34,815 nucleotides of DNA. It comes from Anaerolineae bacterium. Lineage in GTDB: Bacteria; Chloroflexota; Anaerolineae; S016-19. A program made the position numbers and the translations under genes. This document shows positions 1 to 8,009 of the stretch, piece after piece (position 1 is the first letter of the stretch; each line of letters begins with the position of its first letter). Under the pieces are notes generated by a model. That model searched no databases. It was not told where the DNA came from and saw only the letters and a program-made list of their open reading frames with translations. The stretch spans positions 1-34,815 of the forward strand of contig JALWAP010000102.1 in assembly GCA_027016315.1 (NCBI GenBank), in the 5' to 3' direction.

Positions 1-355
1 GCTTGAAGGGTCCCCAGCCTTTCGTTGGCTCGGAGCCCAGGAAGAAATTGCGGGAGATGCTCATCAGCGGGATCATGGCCAGGTTCTGGTACACCGTGGC
101 GATGCCGTACGCGCGGGCGTCCCTGGGTGAGTTGAACTCGACCGGCTTCCCTTCAACGAAAATCTGGCCTTCGTCCGGCTTGTGGACGCCGGAAAGGATC
201 TTGATCAGCGTGGACTTCCCGGCGCCGTTGTCTCCCAGGAGACACATCACCTCGCCGGGGTAAACGCTTATGGACACGTCCTTGAGGGCAACCACGTTCC
301 CGAAATACTTGGAGACGTTTCTCGCTTCAATAAGAGGTACTCTGTTCACACTCAT
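1..355 (-). CDS. Sugar ABC transporter ATP-binding protein, N-terminal part (cut by window edge)
   Basis: Energy-coupling ATPase of a sugar/polyol importer of the RbsA/MglA type, acting on the inner face of the membrane. About 118 codons are visible. The Walker A motif GDNGAGKST lies near residue 40 and the Q-loop VYQNLAMIP near residue 95; the signature motif, Walker B and any second ATPase half lie beyond position 1. The ATG at 355-353 overlaps the TGA of the permease gene (ATGA), so the two are translationally coupled. The start [19 protein letters not shown] is typical of the family. The substrate is inferred from the neighbours (myo-inositol-like polyol), not from this protein. Confidence 0.9.
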   Translation of the reverse strand, partial: MSVNRVPLIEARNVSKYFGNVVALKDVSISVYPGEVMCLLGDNGAGKSTLIKILSGVHKPDEGQIFVEGKPVEFNSPRDARAYGIATVYQNLAMIPLMSISRNFFLGSEPTKGWGPFK

Positions 356-1395
356 CTCTTCATCTCCGCAGCTTTTTCCCTGACGTAGTTGTTCACCAGA
401 ACAGCCACGACCAGCATGACCCCAAGGAAAACCTGGAACCAATCGGCATCGACTCCGGCGAACACGATGCCCTGCCTGACCATCCCGAAGATCAGCGCTC
501 CTAACACAGTTCCGGCTGCCGAGCCGTAACCTCCTGTCAGGAGTGTGCCGCCGATGACCGCAGCGATGATGGCAAAGAACTCCAGCCCCGTGCCCCTGAG
601 CACGTCAGACCCGGTGAACGAAATCGCCTGTATCACCGATAGAAGCCAGGCAGACCCGGCGGTCAGCATGAAGAGCGTTATCTTGACCCTGTGCACCGGC
701 ACGCCGACCATCCTCGAGGCAGTTGCGTCGCCGCCCACGCCGAAGATCCAGTTGCCGAACTGCGTCCGGTTGAGCAGCCATGTGGCAGCAGCCGTCACCA
801 CTATCCACCACAGAATCGAAATCGGGAACCTCGTCCCTTTGACCATCACGTCGCTGGCGAAAATCAGCTTGCCCAGGTGGTATCCATGGACTTTGGCGAG
901 CCCTCCAAGCTGCGTTCGGCCCGTTGCGACCCTGGTCAGCCCGATGGTGGCGCCGCGGACGATGTAAAGCGTGCCCAAAGTGATGATGAATGAGGAAAGC
1001 CCGGTCTTCACCACCAGGTAGCCGTTCGCAAAGCCGATGGCGAGCGCCACGAGCAGCGCCACCGCCATTGCAGCCCATATGTTCCAGCCGAATTTCACCG
1101 GGAGGATCGTGACGATCATGCCGGACGCCCCGACGATTGACCCGACGGAGAGGTCGAATTCACCGCCGATCATCAGGAGCGATATCGGCACGGCGACGAT
1201 GCCAAGCTCAGCGGCCACGTCCAGGTAAGTCGAGGTGCCTTTCAGGCTGAGGAATCCCTGCTTCCCGGCCACGATCGCGAAGAACACCCAGACAACGACG
1301 AGTCCCCCGGCGGCACCCAACTCCGGGCGGTTCAACAGTCGCCGCAGGAAGCTGGTTTCCAGCAATCTTTCTTCTTGAGAGAACTTCGTTTCCAT
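352..1395 (-). CDS. Sugar/polyol ABC transporter permease (RbsC/FrcC type)
   Basis: Transmembrane channel subunit of a carbohydrate ABC importer of the BPD_transp_2 family, 347 residues, with many hydrophobic segments. The family-type stretch [17 protein letters not shown] and the C-terminal glycine-rich [15 protein letters not shown] are visible. I place the start at the ATG at 1395, because AGGGAG sits 9 bases upstream; a GTG at 1416 would add 7 residues but would place that ribosome site inside the gene. The gene lies 64 bases after the binding-protein gene and overlaps the ATPase start by 4 bases. It is part of the same leftward operon as the IolM- and IolO-like enzymes, so myo-inositol or a related polyol is the likely cargo (inference). 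Confidence 0.93.
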   Translation of the reverse strand: METKFSQEERLLETSFLRRLLNRPELGAAGGLVVVWVFFAIVAGKQGFLSLKGTSTYLDVAAELGIVAVPISLLMIGGEFDLSVGSIVGASGMIVTILPVKFGWNIWAAMAVALLVALAIGFANGYLVVKTGLSSFIITLGTLYIVRGATIGLTRVATGRTQLGGLAKVHGYHLGKLIFASDVMVKGTRFPISILWWIVVTAAATWLLNRTQFGNWIFGVGGDATASRMVGVPVHRVKITLFMLTAGSAWLLSVIQAISFTGSDVLRGTGLEFFAIIAAVIGGTLLTGGYGSAAGTVLGALIFGMVRQGIVFAGVDADWFQVFLGVMLVVAVLVNNYVREKAAEMKR

Positions 1396-1459
1396 GAACA
1401 GGCGCTCCCTTTTCACTGGGTCTGGCCGGGCGTACGGGCCCGGCCAGACCTGATCCGAA

Positions 1460-3463
1460 TTACCTGGTGCCTTTCTTCGTCAATTCCATGACTTTGTCGA
1501 CGTTGTCCTTGGTGACGAAACCAGGGCCGGTCATGATGACTTTGTTGGTGACCATGTGACCGGTCGTCGCGTACAGCTTCAGGAAGACGATCGGCAGGTA
1601 GCCCTGCAGGTACTGCTGCTGATCGATGGCGAAGAGCATGTTGCCGTCCTTGATGGCCTGCAGAACTTCAGGCGAGAGGTCGAAGGTAGCCAGCTTGACC
1701 TTGCCGATATAGCCTTCTTCCTTCAGCGCCTGGATGGTGGGGATTGCACCAGCAGGCCCCAGCGTCAGGATGCTGTCGATGGAAGGATCGGACTTCAGCT
1801 TGGCGATCACACGCTGCTTCGTCTCGGTCGGGTTGGAGACGTCCACCGCCAGCACGTCTACCTTGCCGCCAGCTTTCTTCATCGCATCGGCGAAGCCTTT
1901 GCATCGCTGATCCAGCGCCGTGTTGCCGACCTCGTGGTTCACGCACAAGCCATGCTTGGCTCCTGCAGCAGCCAGCTTCTCGCCCCCGCCGTAGCCAGCT
2001 TCGTACTCCGTCTGGCCGACATGGGTCATCACGCCGAGCTTTGGCGCTGCTTCGTAGCCGGAGTTGATGGAGATCACCGGGATGCCAGCCTCGACAGCGG
2101 CTTTGATCGACTTGCCGAGGGCGTCTGGATCGGGGATGGACACTACAAGGCCATCGGGCTTGGAGGCGACCGCAGCATCGATCAGGTGGGACATGGCAAC
2201 CATGTCGAAGGTGTCCGGGGCCTGATATTCGGCGGTCACTTTCATGTCCTTGGCTGCAGCATCGACGCCCCTCTTGACCACCGACCAGAATGGATCGGCT
2301 GCCTGCCCGTGGGTCACCACGACGAACCGAAGCCCGCTCTTCTTGAAGCCTTTGGCCTCTTTCGCAAGAGATTCCTTGGTGACGAAGCCAGGGCCGGTCA
2401 TGATGACTTTGTTGGCGACCGTGTTGCCGTTTGTGTTGTAGAGGTAGAGCAGAACGATCGGCAGATAGCCCTGCAGGTACTGCTGCTGATCGATGGCGAA
2501 GAGCATCTCGCCGTTCTTGATGGCGTCCTTGATCTCAGGCGAAACGTCGAAGGTAGCCATCTTGATCTTGCCGATGTAGCCTTCCTCCTTCAGCGCCTGC
2601 AGCGTAGGAATGGCTCCTGCAGGCCCCAGCGTCAGGATGCTGTCGATAGAAGGATCGGACTTCAGCTTGGCGATCACACGCTGCTTCGTCTCGGTCGGGT
2701 TGGAGACGTCCACCGCCAGCACGTCCACCTTGCCGCCAGCTTTCTTCATCGCATCGGCGAAGCCCTTGCAGCGTTGATCCAGCGCCGTGTTGCCGACCTC
2801 GTGGTTCACGCACAAGCCATGCTTGGCTCCTGCAGCAGCCAGCTTCTCACCGCCGCCGTAGCCAGCCTCGTACTCCGTCTGGCCGACGTGGGTCATCACG
2901 CCGAGCTTTGGCGCTGCTTCGTAGCCGGAATTGATGGAGATCACCGGAATTCCGGCGGCCACAGCGGCTTTGATCGACTTACCGAGGGCGTCCGGATCCG
3001 GGATGGACACCACAAGGCCATCGGGCTTGGAAGCGACCGCAGCATCGATCAGGTGGGACATGGCGACCATGTCGAAAGTGTCTGGGGCCTGATACTGCGC
3101 CGTGACGCCCAGGTCTTTGGCCGCATCGTCCACCCCTTTCTTCACAACCGACCAGAATGGATCAGCCGCCTGCCCGTGGGTCACCACGACGAACCGAAGC
3201 TTCTTGGCGGCCGGAGCCTTGGTCGGCTTGGGTGCCGGGGTGGCCGTGGGTTTGGGCGGTTTGGTCGGGGCCTTGGTGGGCTTGGGCGCCTTGGTTGGTG
3301 CAGGCGCTTTAGTCGGAGCTGGCGCTTTCGTGGCCGGAGCCTGCGTTGGTGCAGGCGCCTTGGTCGGAGCAGACGTCGGGGTCGCCTTAGGGCCACAAGC
3401 GGCAAGCACCATGGAGACGACGAGCAACAATGCGAACAACGTGTAGTACTTCTTTGACATCAT
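1460..3463 (-). CDS. Lipoprotein sugar-binding protein with two tandem type-1 binding domains
   Basis: Extracellular lipoprotein that captures the substrate for the ABC importer. Residues 1-23 are a lipoprotein signal ending in LAAC (lipidated Cys23). Residues 24-86 are an Ala/Pro/Thr/Lys-rich stalk. Two periplasmic-binding-protein domains of the Peripla_BP_4 type follow at about 88-376 and 377-667, repeating every 289 residues (867 bp). In the central 164 residues the two copies differ at one position, while both flanks are clearly diverged. Usual family members have one domain of roughly 300 residues. AGGAGGG lies just upstream; a second ATG at 3460 is slightly better spaced. Ligand identity is inferred from the operon. 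A long open frame on the opposite strand follows from codon bias. Confidence 0.93.
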   Translation of the reverse strand: MMSKKYYTLFALLLVVSMVLAACGPKATPTSAPTKAPAPTQAPATKAPAPTKAPAPTKAPKPTKAPTKPPKPTATPAPKPTKAPAAKKLRFVVVTHGQAADPFWSVVKKGVDDAAKDLGVTAQYQAPDTFDMVAMSHLIDAAVASKPDGLVVSIPDPDALGKSIKAAVAAGIPVISINSGYEAAPKLGVMTHVGQTEYEAGYGGGEKLAAAGAKHGLCVNHEVGNTALDQRCKGFADAMKKAGGKVDVLAVDVSNPTETKQRVIAKLKSDPSIDSILTLGPAGAIPTLQALKEEGYIGKIKMATFDVSPEIKDAIKNGEMLFAIDQQQYLQGYLPIVLLYLYNTNGNTVANKVIMTGPGFVTKESLAKEAKGFKKSGLRFVVVTHGQAADPFWSVVKRGVDAAAKDMKVTAEYQAPDTFDMVAMSHLIDAAVASKPDGLVVSIPDPDALGKSIKAAVEAGIPVISINSGYEAAPKLGVMTHVGQTEYEAGYGGGEKLAAAGAKHGLCVNHEVGNTALDQRCKGFADAMKKAGGKVDVLAVDVSNPTETKQRVIAKLKSDPSIDSILTLGPAGAIPTIQALKEEGYIGKVKLATFDLSPEVLQAIKDGNMLFAIDQQQYLQGYLPIVFLKLYATTGHMVTNKVIMTGPGFVTKDNVDKVMELTKKGTR

Positions 3464-3806
3464 ACCCTCCTCTTTTCCTCCAAAGGATTTCAGAAGTCTC
3501 TTGGATGCACATCATCGAAGTGAAAGAACGAATTTCGGATCGTGTCTGCGACAACCACCTCCTTTCATGGCTCGTCGAGCACCGGAAAGCTACCCTCGGT
3601 GCAACATCGCTGGCCTTTCTGGAGTACGGCCCCCCAGGCGTTCCCCATCCAGGGGTCCGACGACCTGGAACCAAAAGGCTTTCCTGCTCGACGGTTGGCC
3701 GGGCATCCGGCCGCACAATAGTAACATCTATTCTCTCTCCGCTCAAGGAGCGGCATTGGAGACGGATTTTCGGCCCTCCCGTCTCGGCGGGAGGGCCAGG
3801 ATCGGT
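3464..3806. other. Spacer between IolM-like and binding-protein genes
   Basis: This 343-base stretch holds the ribosome site of the binding-protein gene, a perfect stem-loop at 3772-3797 and a small 6-bp hairpin (CCGCTC/GAGCGG) near 3739-3753. I see no clear promoter and no copy of the CACACGTGTG operator. Short frames here lack ribosome sites and family resemblance. Confidence 0.6.
3772..3797 (-). terminator. Perfect 10-bp stem-loop downstream of the IolM-like gene
   Basis: GGCCCTCCCG and CGGGAGGGCC pair perfectly around a 6-base loop, 9 bases after the iolM-like stop. No U-run follows in the transcribed direction, so it may be a partial terminator or an RNA-stabilising hairpin that sets binding-protein mRNA above enzyme mRNA, as is common in ABC operons. 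Confidence 0.6.
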
Positions 3807-4964
3807 TCAGGGTTTGATGATGATCTTGCCGTCTTCGCGCTTGGTGGCGCGTTCCAGCGCCTCCAGAGCATCGTCCAGGCTGTACTTTGCGGTTATGATG
3901 GGAGAGAGATCGAGCCGTCCAGCAGCTACCGTTCGAATGACGTTGGGGAAAGTGCCATGGCCGGAATGCCCCTGGGCTCCGAATACCTGCGACCTGCGAA
4001 CCTGGAGGGTCTCCAGGAACATCGGGACACGCTTCGCTGCCCGGCCGATCTGGACGATTCGGGCATTGATGGCGAGCGCTTTCTCCATCTCCGGGATCGT
4101 CTTGTCCGGGGCGCCAGCGGCTTCCACGTGGAAGTCGAATCCCTCGCCCTTGGAAAGCTCCATCATCACTTCGCTGGGCTTGACTTCCAGCGGATTGAAG
4201 ACGTAATCCGCACCCACTTTCTTGGCGAGCTCGCGCCTCTTTTCGGAAACCTCGAACGCCACGATCATCCCGGCGCCGGCAGCTTTCGACAGACCAACTG
4301 CCGCCAGCCCGATAGGGCCAGTGCCGAACACGCTGACGTATGCTCCAGGCCGGAATCCACCGCCGCGCTCGAAGATGCCGTTGTACGCTACGCTGGTTGG
4401 CTCGGTCAAAGCGCCAACTTCGTAGGCCTTCTCTTCGTCGCCGAATCGCTCAGCGATGGCATCGATCTTCCACACGTACTTGAATCCAACGACGATGTAC
4501 TTCGCCATGGCCCCGTCCACGGTGAACCCGATCTCCTCCAGGTTCTCGCAATGGTTCGGGAACCCGTTGCGGCAGGCGGTGCAGTGCCCGCACCAGAGCA
4601 TCTCCTCCACCGTCACCATATCCCCAACCTTCACGCCTTCGACCTCCGGACCTGCCTCCACGATCTTCCCGGAGAACTCGTGGCCGATGATCGCAGGGAA
4701 CTTGGTGAGCCCGGGGTAGAGTATGTAGCCCTGGTCGTCGGTTTCGTAGAAGTGGATGTCGGAACCGCAGATGCCGCATGCCTTCACCTCGATCAGCACC
4801 TCGTCCGGCTTCGTGATCTTCGGATCGGGCACTTCTTTGACTTCCAGGCGCGGGTTGTACCAGATGCTGTTCCCGCTGATGGCCTTTCCGGTGCTCTTCT
4901 CCCACTCGGAAACCTGGTAACCAGGCTTGGGACGCCATTCGGCGTCGAGAACCAAAGCTTTCAT
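3807..4964 (-). CDS. iolM: Zinc-dependent dehydrogenase, scyllo-inosose 3-dehydrogenase-like (IolM type)
   Basis: Medium-chain NAD(P)-dependent alcohol dehydrogenase, 385 residues. Catalytic zinc residues are C63 in KACGICGSD and H95-E96 in IIGHEFSG; the structural zinc cluster is C125, C128, C131 and C139; the Rossmann motif GTGPIG is at 214-219. The opening MKALVLDAEWRPKPGYQVSE, the EEMLWCGHC stretch, and FQ/LQVRRSQ followed by GAQGHSGHGTFP closely resemble, from memory, Thermotoga maritima TM0412, which oxidises 2-keto-myo-inositol at C3. The start is the ATG with GGAGGT 6 bases upstream, not the longer frame reaching 5048. It follows the IolO-like gene with a CACACGTGTG palindrome in the spacer. 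Another polyol dehydrogenase of the sorbitol/threonine family is the main alternative. Confidence 0.88.
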   Translation of the reverse strand: MKALVLDAEWRPKPGYQVSEWEKSTGKAISGNSIWYNPRLEVKEVPDPKITKPDEVLIEVKACGICGSDIHFYETDDQGYILYPGLTKFPAIIGHEFSGKIVEAGPEVEGVKVGDMVTVEEMLWCGHCTACRNGFPNHCENLEEIGFTVDGAMAKYIVVGFKYVWKIDAIAERFGDEEKAYEVGALTEPTSVAYNGIFERGGGFRPGAYVSVFGTGPIGLAAVGLSKAAGAGMIVAFEVSEKRRELAKKVGADYVFNPLEVKPSEVMMELSKGEGFDFHVEAAGAPDKTIPEMEKALAINARIVQIGRAAKRVPMFLETLQVRRSQVFGAQGHSGHGTFPNVIRTVAAGRLDLSPIITAKYSLDDALEALERATKREDGKIIIKP

Positions 4965-5031
4965 CTCATTACCTCCACGTTTCCAAACATGCCGACCGCA
5001 CTCCGCGGCCGGTATTGCTCCATCTCGTCTA

Positions 5032-5045
5032 CGCACACGTGTGCG
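5032..5045. promoter_or_regulatory. Palindromic operator 2, between iolO-like and iolM-like genes
   Basis: CGCACACGTGTGCG is a perfect 14-bp palindrome. It shares the 12-bp core GCACACGTGTGC with the palindrome at 5928-5943 and has the central CG typical of LacI-family operators. It lies 68 bases upstream of the iolM-like start. Repressor identity is inferred; no regulator gene is in the window. Confidence 0.75.
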
Positions 5046-5064
5046 CACGCAAAAGAACGAAGCC

Positions 5065-5898
5065 TCACTCCGTCACAAAAATGGACGCTTCCACCGATTT
5101 GAGATACTCTATTCCCTTCATGGCGGCAGTCCTGGCATCCGGCAAGGGCAAGAACTCGCCTGAGACGTAGCCCTGATACCCCGTATCCGCCAACGCCCGC
5201 AGGATAGCCCCAAAATCGAGGTGCCCGGCACCGGGGTACCAGCGGTTTGAATCCGCCACGTGGAAATGGAAGATGCGGTCGCCCGCAGTCCGGATGCTGT
5301 CTTCGATGGATGGCTCTTCGATGTTCATGTGGAACGTATCAAGCAGAAGCCCGAAACTTTCCGAGCCTACTTTGTCCACCAGCTCCAACCCCTGGGCCAC
5401 GTTGTTGACGAGGGTGGTTTCGTATCGGTTGATCGGCTCGAGGGCGAAGCGAACGCCGAGCCTCGAGGCTTCCTCGGCGCATTCCCGCAGCGCGCCAACC
5501 AGCCATGATTCCGCCTGTTCCTGGGAGACGCCGGGGCGCACGATCCCGCGCAAAAGCCCGATGATCACCACGGCGCCCAGTTCCTTAGCCAGCGGCAGGT
5601 GAGATTTCACACGCTCGACCGCCCTGTGCCGAATATCTGGATCTGGATCGGTGAAAGAGAGTCTTTCTTCGACCCACGCCTGCCCCGTGCCGATGGCCGG
5701 TACGCCAAGGCCGTGGGCGCCGACCACCCGCTGGATCGCGTCAGCATTCACCAGCCGCGGGTCTCTGATGGCAAGCTCGACGCCGTCGTAGCCCATCTGT
5801 GCAATGTCGGCCACGTTTGCCTCGAAATCGCCGGTGAAAGCGACGGCATCGAAACTGGAAACCTGCGTGGAGAGCACGACGCTGTACCGAAAGCCCAT
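5065..5898 (-). CDS. iolO: Sugar epimerase/isomerase, 5-keto-L-gluconate epimerase-like (IolO type)
   Basis: TIM-barrel protein of the AP-endonuclease-2/xylose-isomerase-like family, 277 residues, cytoplasmic. Likely metal ligands are E154 in ALEPINRYE, D187 and H190 in DTFHMNIEE, H213 and E248. The strings AIGTGQA, VIIGLLRG, LEPINRYE, DTFHMNIEE and FHVADSNRW match my memory of Thermotoga TM0416, which epimerises 5-keto-L-gluconate to D-tagaturonate in inositol breakdown. I choose the ATG at 5898 (AGGTG 5 bases upstream); the longer frame to 6018 would run through the operator and promoter. It is the first gene of the operon. A hydroxypyruvate isomerase-like or tagatose 3-epimerase-like role is the alternative. 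Confidence 0.88.
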   Translation of the reverse strand: MGFRYSVVLSTQVSSFDAVAFTGDFEANVADIAQMGYDGVELAIRDPRLVNADAIQRVVGAHGLGVPAIGTGQAWVEERLSFTDPDPDIRHRAVERVKSHLPLAKELGAVVIIGLLRGIVRPGVSQEQAESWLVGALRECAEEASRLGVRFALEPINRYETTLVNNVAQGLELVDKVGSESFGLLLDTFHMNIEEPSIEDSIRTAGDRIFHFHVADSNRWYPGAGHLDFGAILRALADTGYQGYVSGEFLPLPDARTAAMKGIEYLKSVEASIFVTE

Positions 5899-5927
5899 GT
5901 TGCACCTGCCTTTTACCGCCCTTTTGT

Positions 5928-5943
5928 GTGCACACGTGTGCAC
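5928..5943. promoter_or_regulatory. Palindromic operator 1, over the iolO-operon transcription start
   Basis: GTGCACACGTGTGCAC is a perfect 16-bp palindrome placed 10 bases downstream of the TATAAG -10 box, so a bound protein would block initiation or early elongation. The core is shared with the site at 5032-5045. Its form (even-length, central CG) fits a LacI-family repressor. Confidence 0.8.
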
Positions 5944-5952
5944 CACCTTGAT

Positions 5953-5981
5953 CTTATACCACCAGATTCCCCAGGTGTCAA
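5953..5981 (-). promoter_or_regulatory. Promoter of the iolO-iolM-ABC operon
   Basis: Reading leftwards, TTGACA (5981-5976), a 17-base spacer and TATAAG (5958-5953) form a near-consensus housekeeping promoter. The predicted start near 5946 falls at the edge of operator 1. Confidence 0.82.
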
Positions 5982-5989
5982 ATCGCCAA

Positions 5990-6574
5990 AGGATGGGTGC
6001 CATTCTGAGCGGAGGCAAGCGTTAGCGAACCGAAGTGAAGAATCTTGCCACCCTCTGGTCGCTGGCGTTCCCGCTAGGCAAACGCTCGTAGGGAGGGCGT
6101 TATGTCAACGCAAAGACGCGAAGACAAACGAGACGCGAAGACTTTTTGAAATTCTTTGCGCCTTATGCAGCCCTTGCGTCTTGGCGTTCCTTTTCAGTCT
6201 CGCCTGACGGGTTTTCTTCCTGTTTGAGCAGCGCATTGCGCCGTGGAGTTACTCAGAATGACGAGCGAATGTTCGAACACCCTGGCGTGTCATTTGAAAA
6301 CGTTTGCGTCTTTGTAATCTTGGCGTCTCCGCGTTGTTGAAGTGGGTACAGGAGCGGAGAAGATGCTTCGTCGCTGGTGTTTCTACCAAGAAAACACTCA
6401 TTGGGCGTTATGTCAACGCATCGACGCAAAGAATTTTTTAAAATCTTTGCGCCTTACGCAGCTTTTGCGTCTTGGCGTTCCTTTCAGTCTCTCCCGACAG
6501 GTTTTCTTCCCGTTTGAGTAGCGCCACGCACTGTAAGGGTCACTCAGAATGACGTGGCAGCTCGGCGTGTATGT
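5990..6574. repeat. Gene-free repeat zone with ACGCAAAGACGC and CATTCTGAG elements
   Basis: No gene is supported here. Two copies of one unit (6095-6264 and 6403-6553) share GGGCGTTATGTCAACGCA, CTTTGCGCCTTA, GCGTCTTGGCGTTCCTTT and ACTCAGAATGACG. A CATTCTGAG end at 6001-6009 faces CTCAGAATG at 6252-6260, giving an element with inverted ends. The sequence AAGTGAAGAATCTTGC near 6035 belongs to the same family as 7583-7706. Such dispersed repeats are seen in several bacterial phyla. Confidence 0.7.
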
Positions 6575-6760
6575 GGTTCGCACGAAGCACAACGCCGGGA
6601 CGCAAGAGGCGAATGATGCAAACACTTGTTAATGCTTTGCGTCTTCGCAACCTTGGCGTCTTCGCGTTCTTGAAGTAGGAGCGCGAGCGGATAAGAATCT
6701 CCTCTCAGGGGCCAGATGCCAACTTGACATCTGAAAATAGGGAGAATTACCCATAGACAA
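6542..6760. repeat. Promoter-bearing duplicated block, copy 1
   Basis: This block aligns over its whole length with 7696-7915. Both begin CTCAGAATGACG, continue with GAAGCACAACGCC, GGCGAATGATGCAAA, TTTGCGTCTTCGCAACC and CAGGGGCC, and end in TTGACATCT followed by ACCCATAGACAA, which is the -35 side of the promoter at 6754-6782. The copies differ by scattered substitutions and small indels. Confidence 0.8.
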
Positions 6761-6782
6761 GCTACTCGGTACTCGTTATAAT
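6754..6782 (+). promoter_or_regulatory. Promoter of the 168-residue membrane protein gene
   Basis: TAGACA (6754-6759), 17 bases, TATAAT (6777-6782). The -35 region and 30 bases upstream, including another TTGACA at 6724, are nearly identical to those at 7879-7914. The conserved upstream part may be a second -35 or a regulator site. Confidence 0.8.
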
Positions 6783-6857
6783 GGAAGTGATACCGAAGGT
6801 GCAAGGCCATCCCCAGCTTTGGATCGAGCCCTGGCACGCAGATAGGAGGGGACGAAA

Positions 6858-7364
6858 ATGCTCCACAGCAAGGAATGCCGAAATATGGTGATAGCGACGC
6901 TGGTGCTTCTCGCTCTTGTCCAGCCCGGGGCGATCATGGTGGCAACCACGGACGCCCCCTACAATCTCGCGAGAACCCTTGCCACTTGGGGAGAAGCGTT
7001 CCTGGGTGGGTCTCCGTTTTTGTTGGCATACGCCGCCTGGGTATCTTTCAGGGGGAAGAAAGGACGATTTGCAACCTGCGCTGGTGGTCTCCTCGTGTTT
7101 GTGGCGCTTGTTGCAATTATTACGTTCCATTTCGAAAAAGCATCGCAGATTCCTTACGGTGGAGTCCTCTGGATGTTGGAGCTTAGCGCTGCTGCGTTCT
7201 TGTTCGCGGTAATTCTCATCCCGGTGAGCCTGATAAACATCAGTGTGATTACAGCACTTCCCGGCTTGTACGGGGATTTCGAATTTACCAAGCCTCTGGG
7301 GATGGTCGAGGTTTTCCTGATAGCGTTCATCGTCTTGCTGATACTGAAATGGAAGGTGGATTGA
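6858..7364 (+). CDS. Unrecognised membrane protein (about five membrane segments)
   Basis: I do not recognise a family. The 168 residues contain hydrophobic stretches near 10-28, 48-64, 72-91, 105-130 and 147-164, separated by short loops, with a Lys-rich loop (FRGKKGR) near 65 and a charged end (KWKVD). The start is well supported by AGGAGGGG 6 bases before the ATG, and by its own promoter at 6754-6782. The next gene downstream, 645 bases away, is again a membrane protein behind a copy of the same promoter block, so the genes are probably co-regulated. No catalytic motif or Cys pair is evident; function unknown. Confidence 0.82.
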   Translation: MLHSKECRNMVIATLVLLALVQPGAIMVATTDAPYNLARTLATWGEAFLGGSPFLLAYAAWVSFRGKKGRFATCAGGLLVFVALVAIITFHFEKASQIPYGGVLWMLELSAAAFLFAVILIPVSLINISVITALPGLYGDFEFTKPLGMVEVFLIAFIVLLILKWKVD

Positions 7365-7582
7365 CGTTCGGTTTCTGGCGAAGAGCTCGCGCGAATTCCA
7401 TTTTCACGTCCTGGTAAAGCAGTGAGCGATTATGGCTTGCGTGAAGCACAACGCCAGGACGCAATGAGGCGAAAGACACGAAGCTTACCGAAAAGCTCTG
7501 CGCCTCTGCACCCTCGGCGTCTCCGCGTTGGTGAAAAGGGTACACAAACGGAGAGGTTTCTTCCTTGAAGTTGATGCCCGGT

Positions 7583-7706
7583 GTCATTCTGAACGGAGGC
7601 GAGCGCAGCGAGCCGGAGTGAAGAATCTTGCAACCCTACGGATGCAGCAAAACCCTGTGCAGGAGAGCCTTGAAGATTCTTCGTCGCTGGCGCTCCTCAG
7701 AATGAC
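7583..7706. repeat. 124-bp element with perfect 10-bp inverted ends
   Basis: GTCATTCTGA (7583-7592) and TCAGAATGAC (7697-7706) are perfect inverted ends. Inside, GGAGGCGAGCG and CGCTGGCGCTCC are imperfect inverted partners and GAAGAATCTT mirrors AAGATTCTTC. There is no coding capacity, so it looks like a MITE- or REP-like element. Related ends occur at 6001, 6252 and 6542. Confidence 0.75.
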
Positions 7707-7915
7707 GGGGAGGCTTGGCACGCGCATGGTTCGCATGAAGCACAACGCCAGGACGCAGGGAGGCGAATGATGCAAAACGCTTCTTAATGCTTTGCGTCTT
7801 CGCAACCTTGGCGTCTTAGCGTTGTTGAAGTAGGTGCGCGAGCGGAGAAGAATCCCTTATCAGGGGCCGGATAGCAACTTGACATCTAAAAATAGGAAGA
7901 AATACCCATAGACAA
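7696..7915. repeat. Promoter-bearing duplicated block, copy 2
   Basis: Counterpart of 6542-6760; see there for the shared landmarks. It starts inside the right inverted end of the 7583-7706 element and ends in the -35 region of the promoter at 7909-7937. Confidence 0.8.
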
Positions 7916-7937
7916 CGGGCTTTCCGCGCGCTATACT
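7909..7937 (+). promoter_or_regulatory. Promoter of the second and third membrane protein genes
   Basis: TAGACA (7909-7914), 17 bases, TATACT (7932-7937). The spacing equals that of the promoter at 6754-6782 and the upstream 30 bases are nearly identical; the spacers themselves differ. Confidence 0.8.
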
Positions 7938-8009
7938 GGATTTGAGAATTATATGGCGGTCCTGGCATTTTCCCGTCCGACCATCGAGGAATCTTGAGAG
8001 GAGCAATCC

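Larger units (their letters stand above)
7365..8009. repeat. Gene-free repeat zone between membrane protein genes
   Basis: No gene is supported. It contains a unit starting GAAGCACAACGCCAGGACGC near 7444, the inverted-end element at 7583-7706, and the second promoter-bearing block at 7696-7915. Short frames here have no ribosome sites and consist of repeat sequence. Confidence 0.7.

Noticed and set aside
1556-3457. 633-codon open frame on the plus strand opposite the binding-protein gene
   Set aside because: It mirrors the codon bias of the real gene, repeats because that gene repeats, and has no ribosome site or family resemblance.
3387-3756. Short minus-strand frames upstream of the binding protein
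   Set aside because: No ribosome site, no family resemblance, Arg-rich random composition.
3430-5102. Long plus-strand frames opposite the dehydrogenase
   Set aside because: The minus-strand frame has the zinc and Rossmann motifs and a clean ribosome site; these are antisense shadows.
5990-8009. Possible CRISPR array in the repeat zone
   Set aside because: Repeats are long, imperfect and irregularly spaced, with no unique spacers of constant length and no cas genes nearby.
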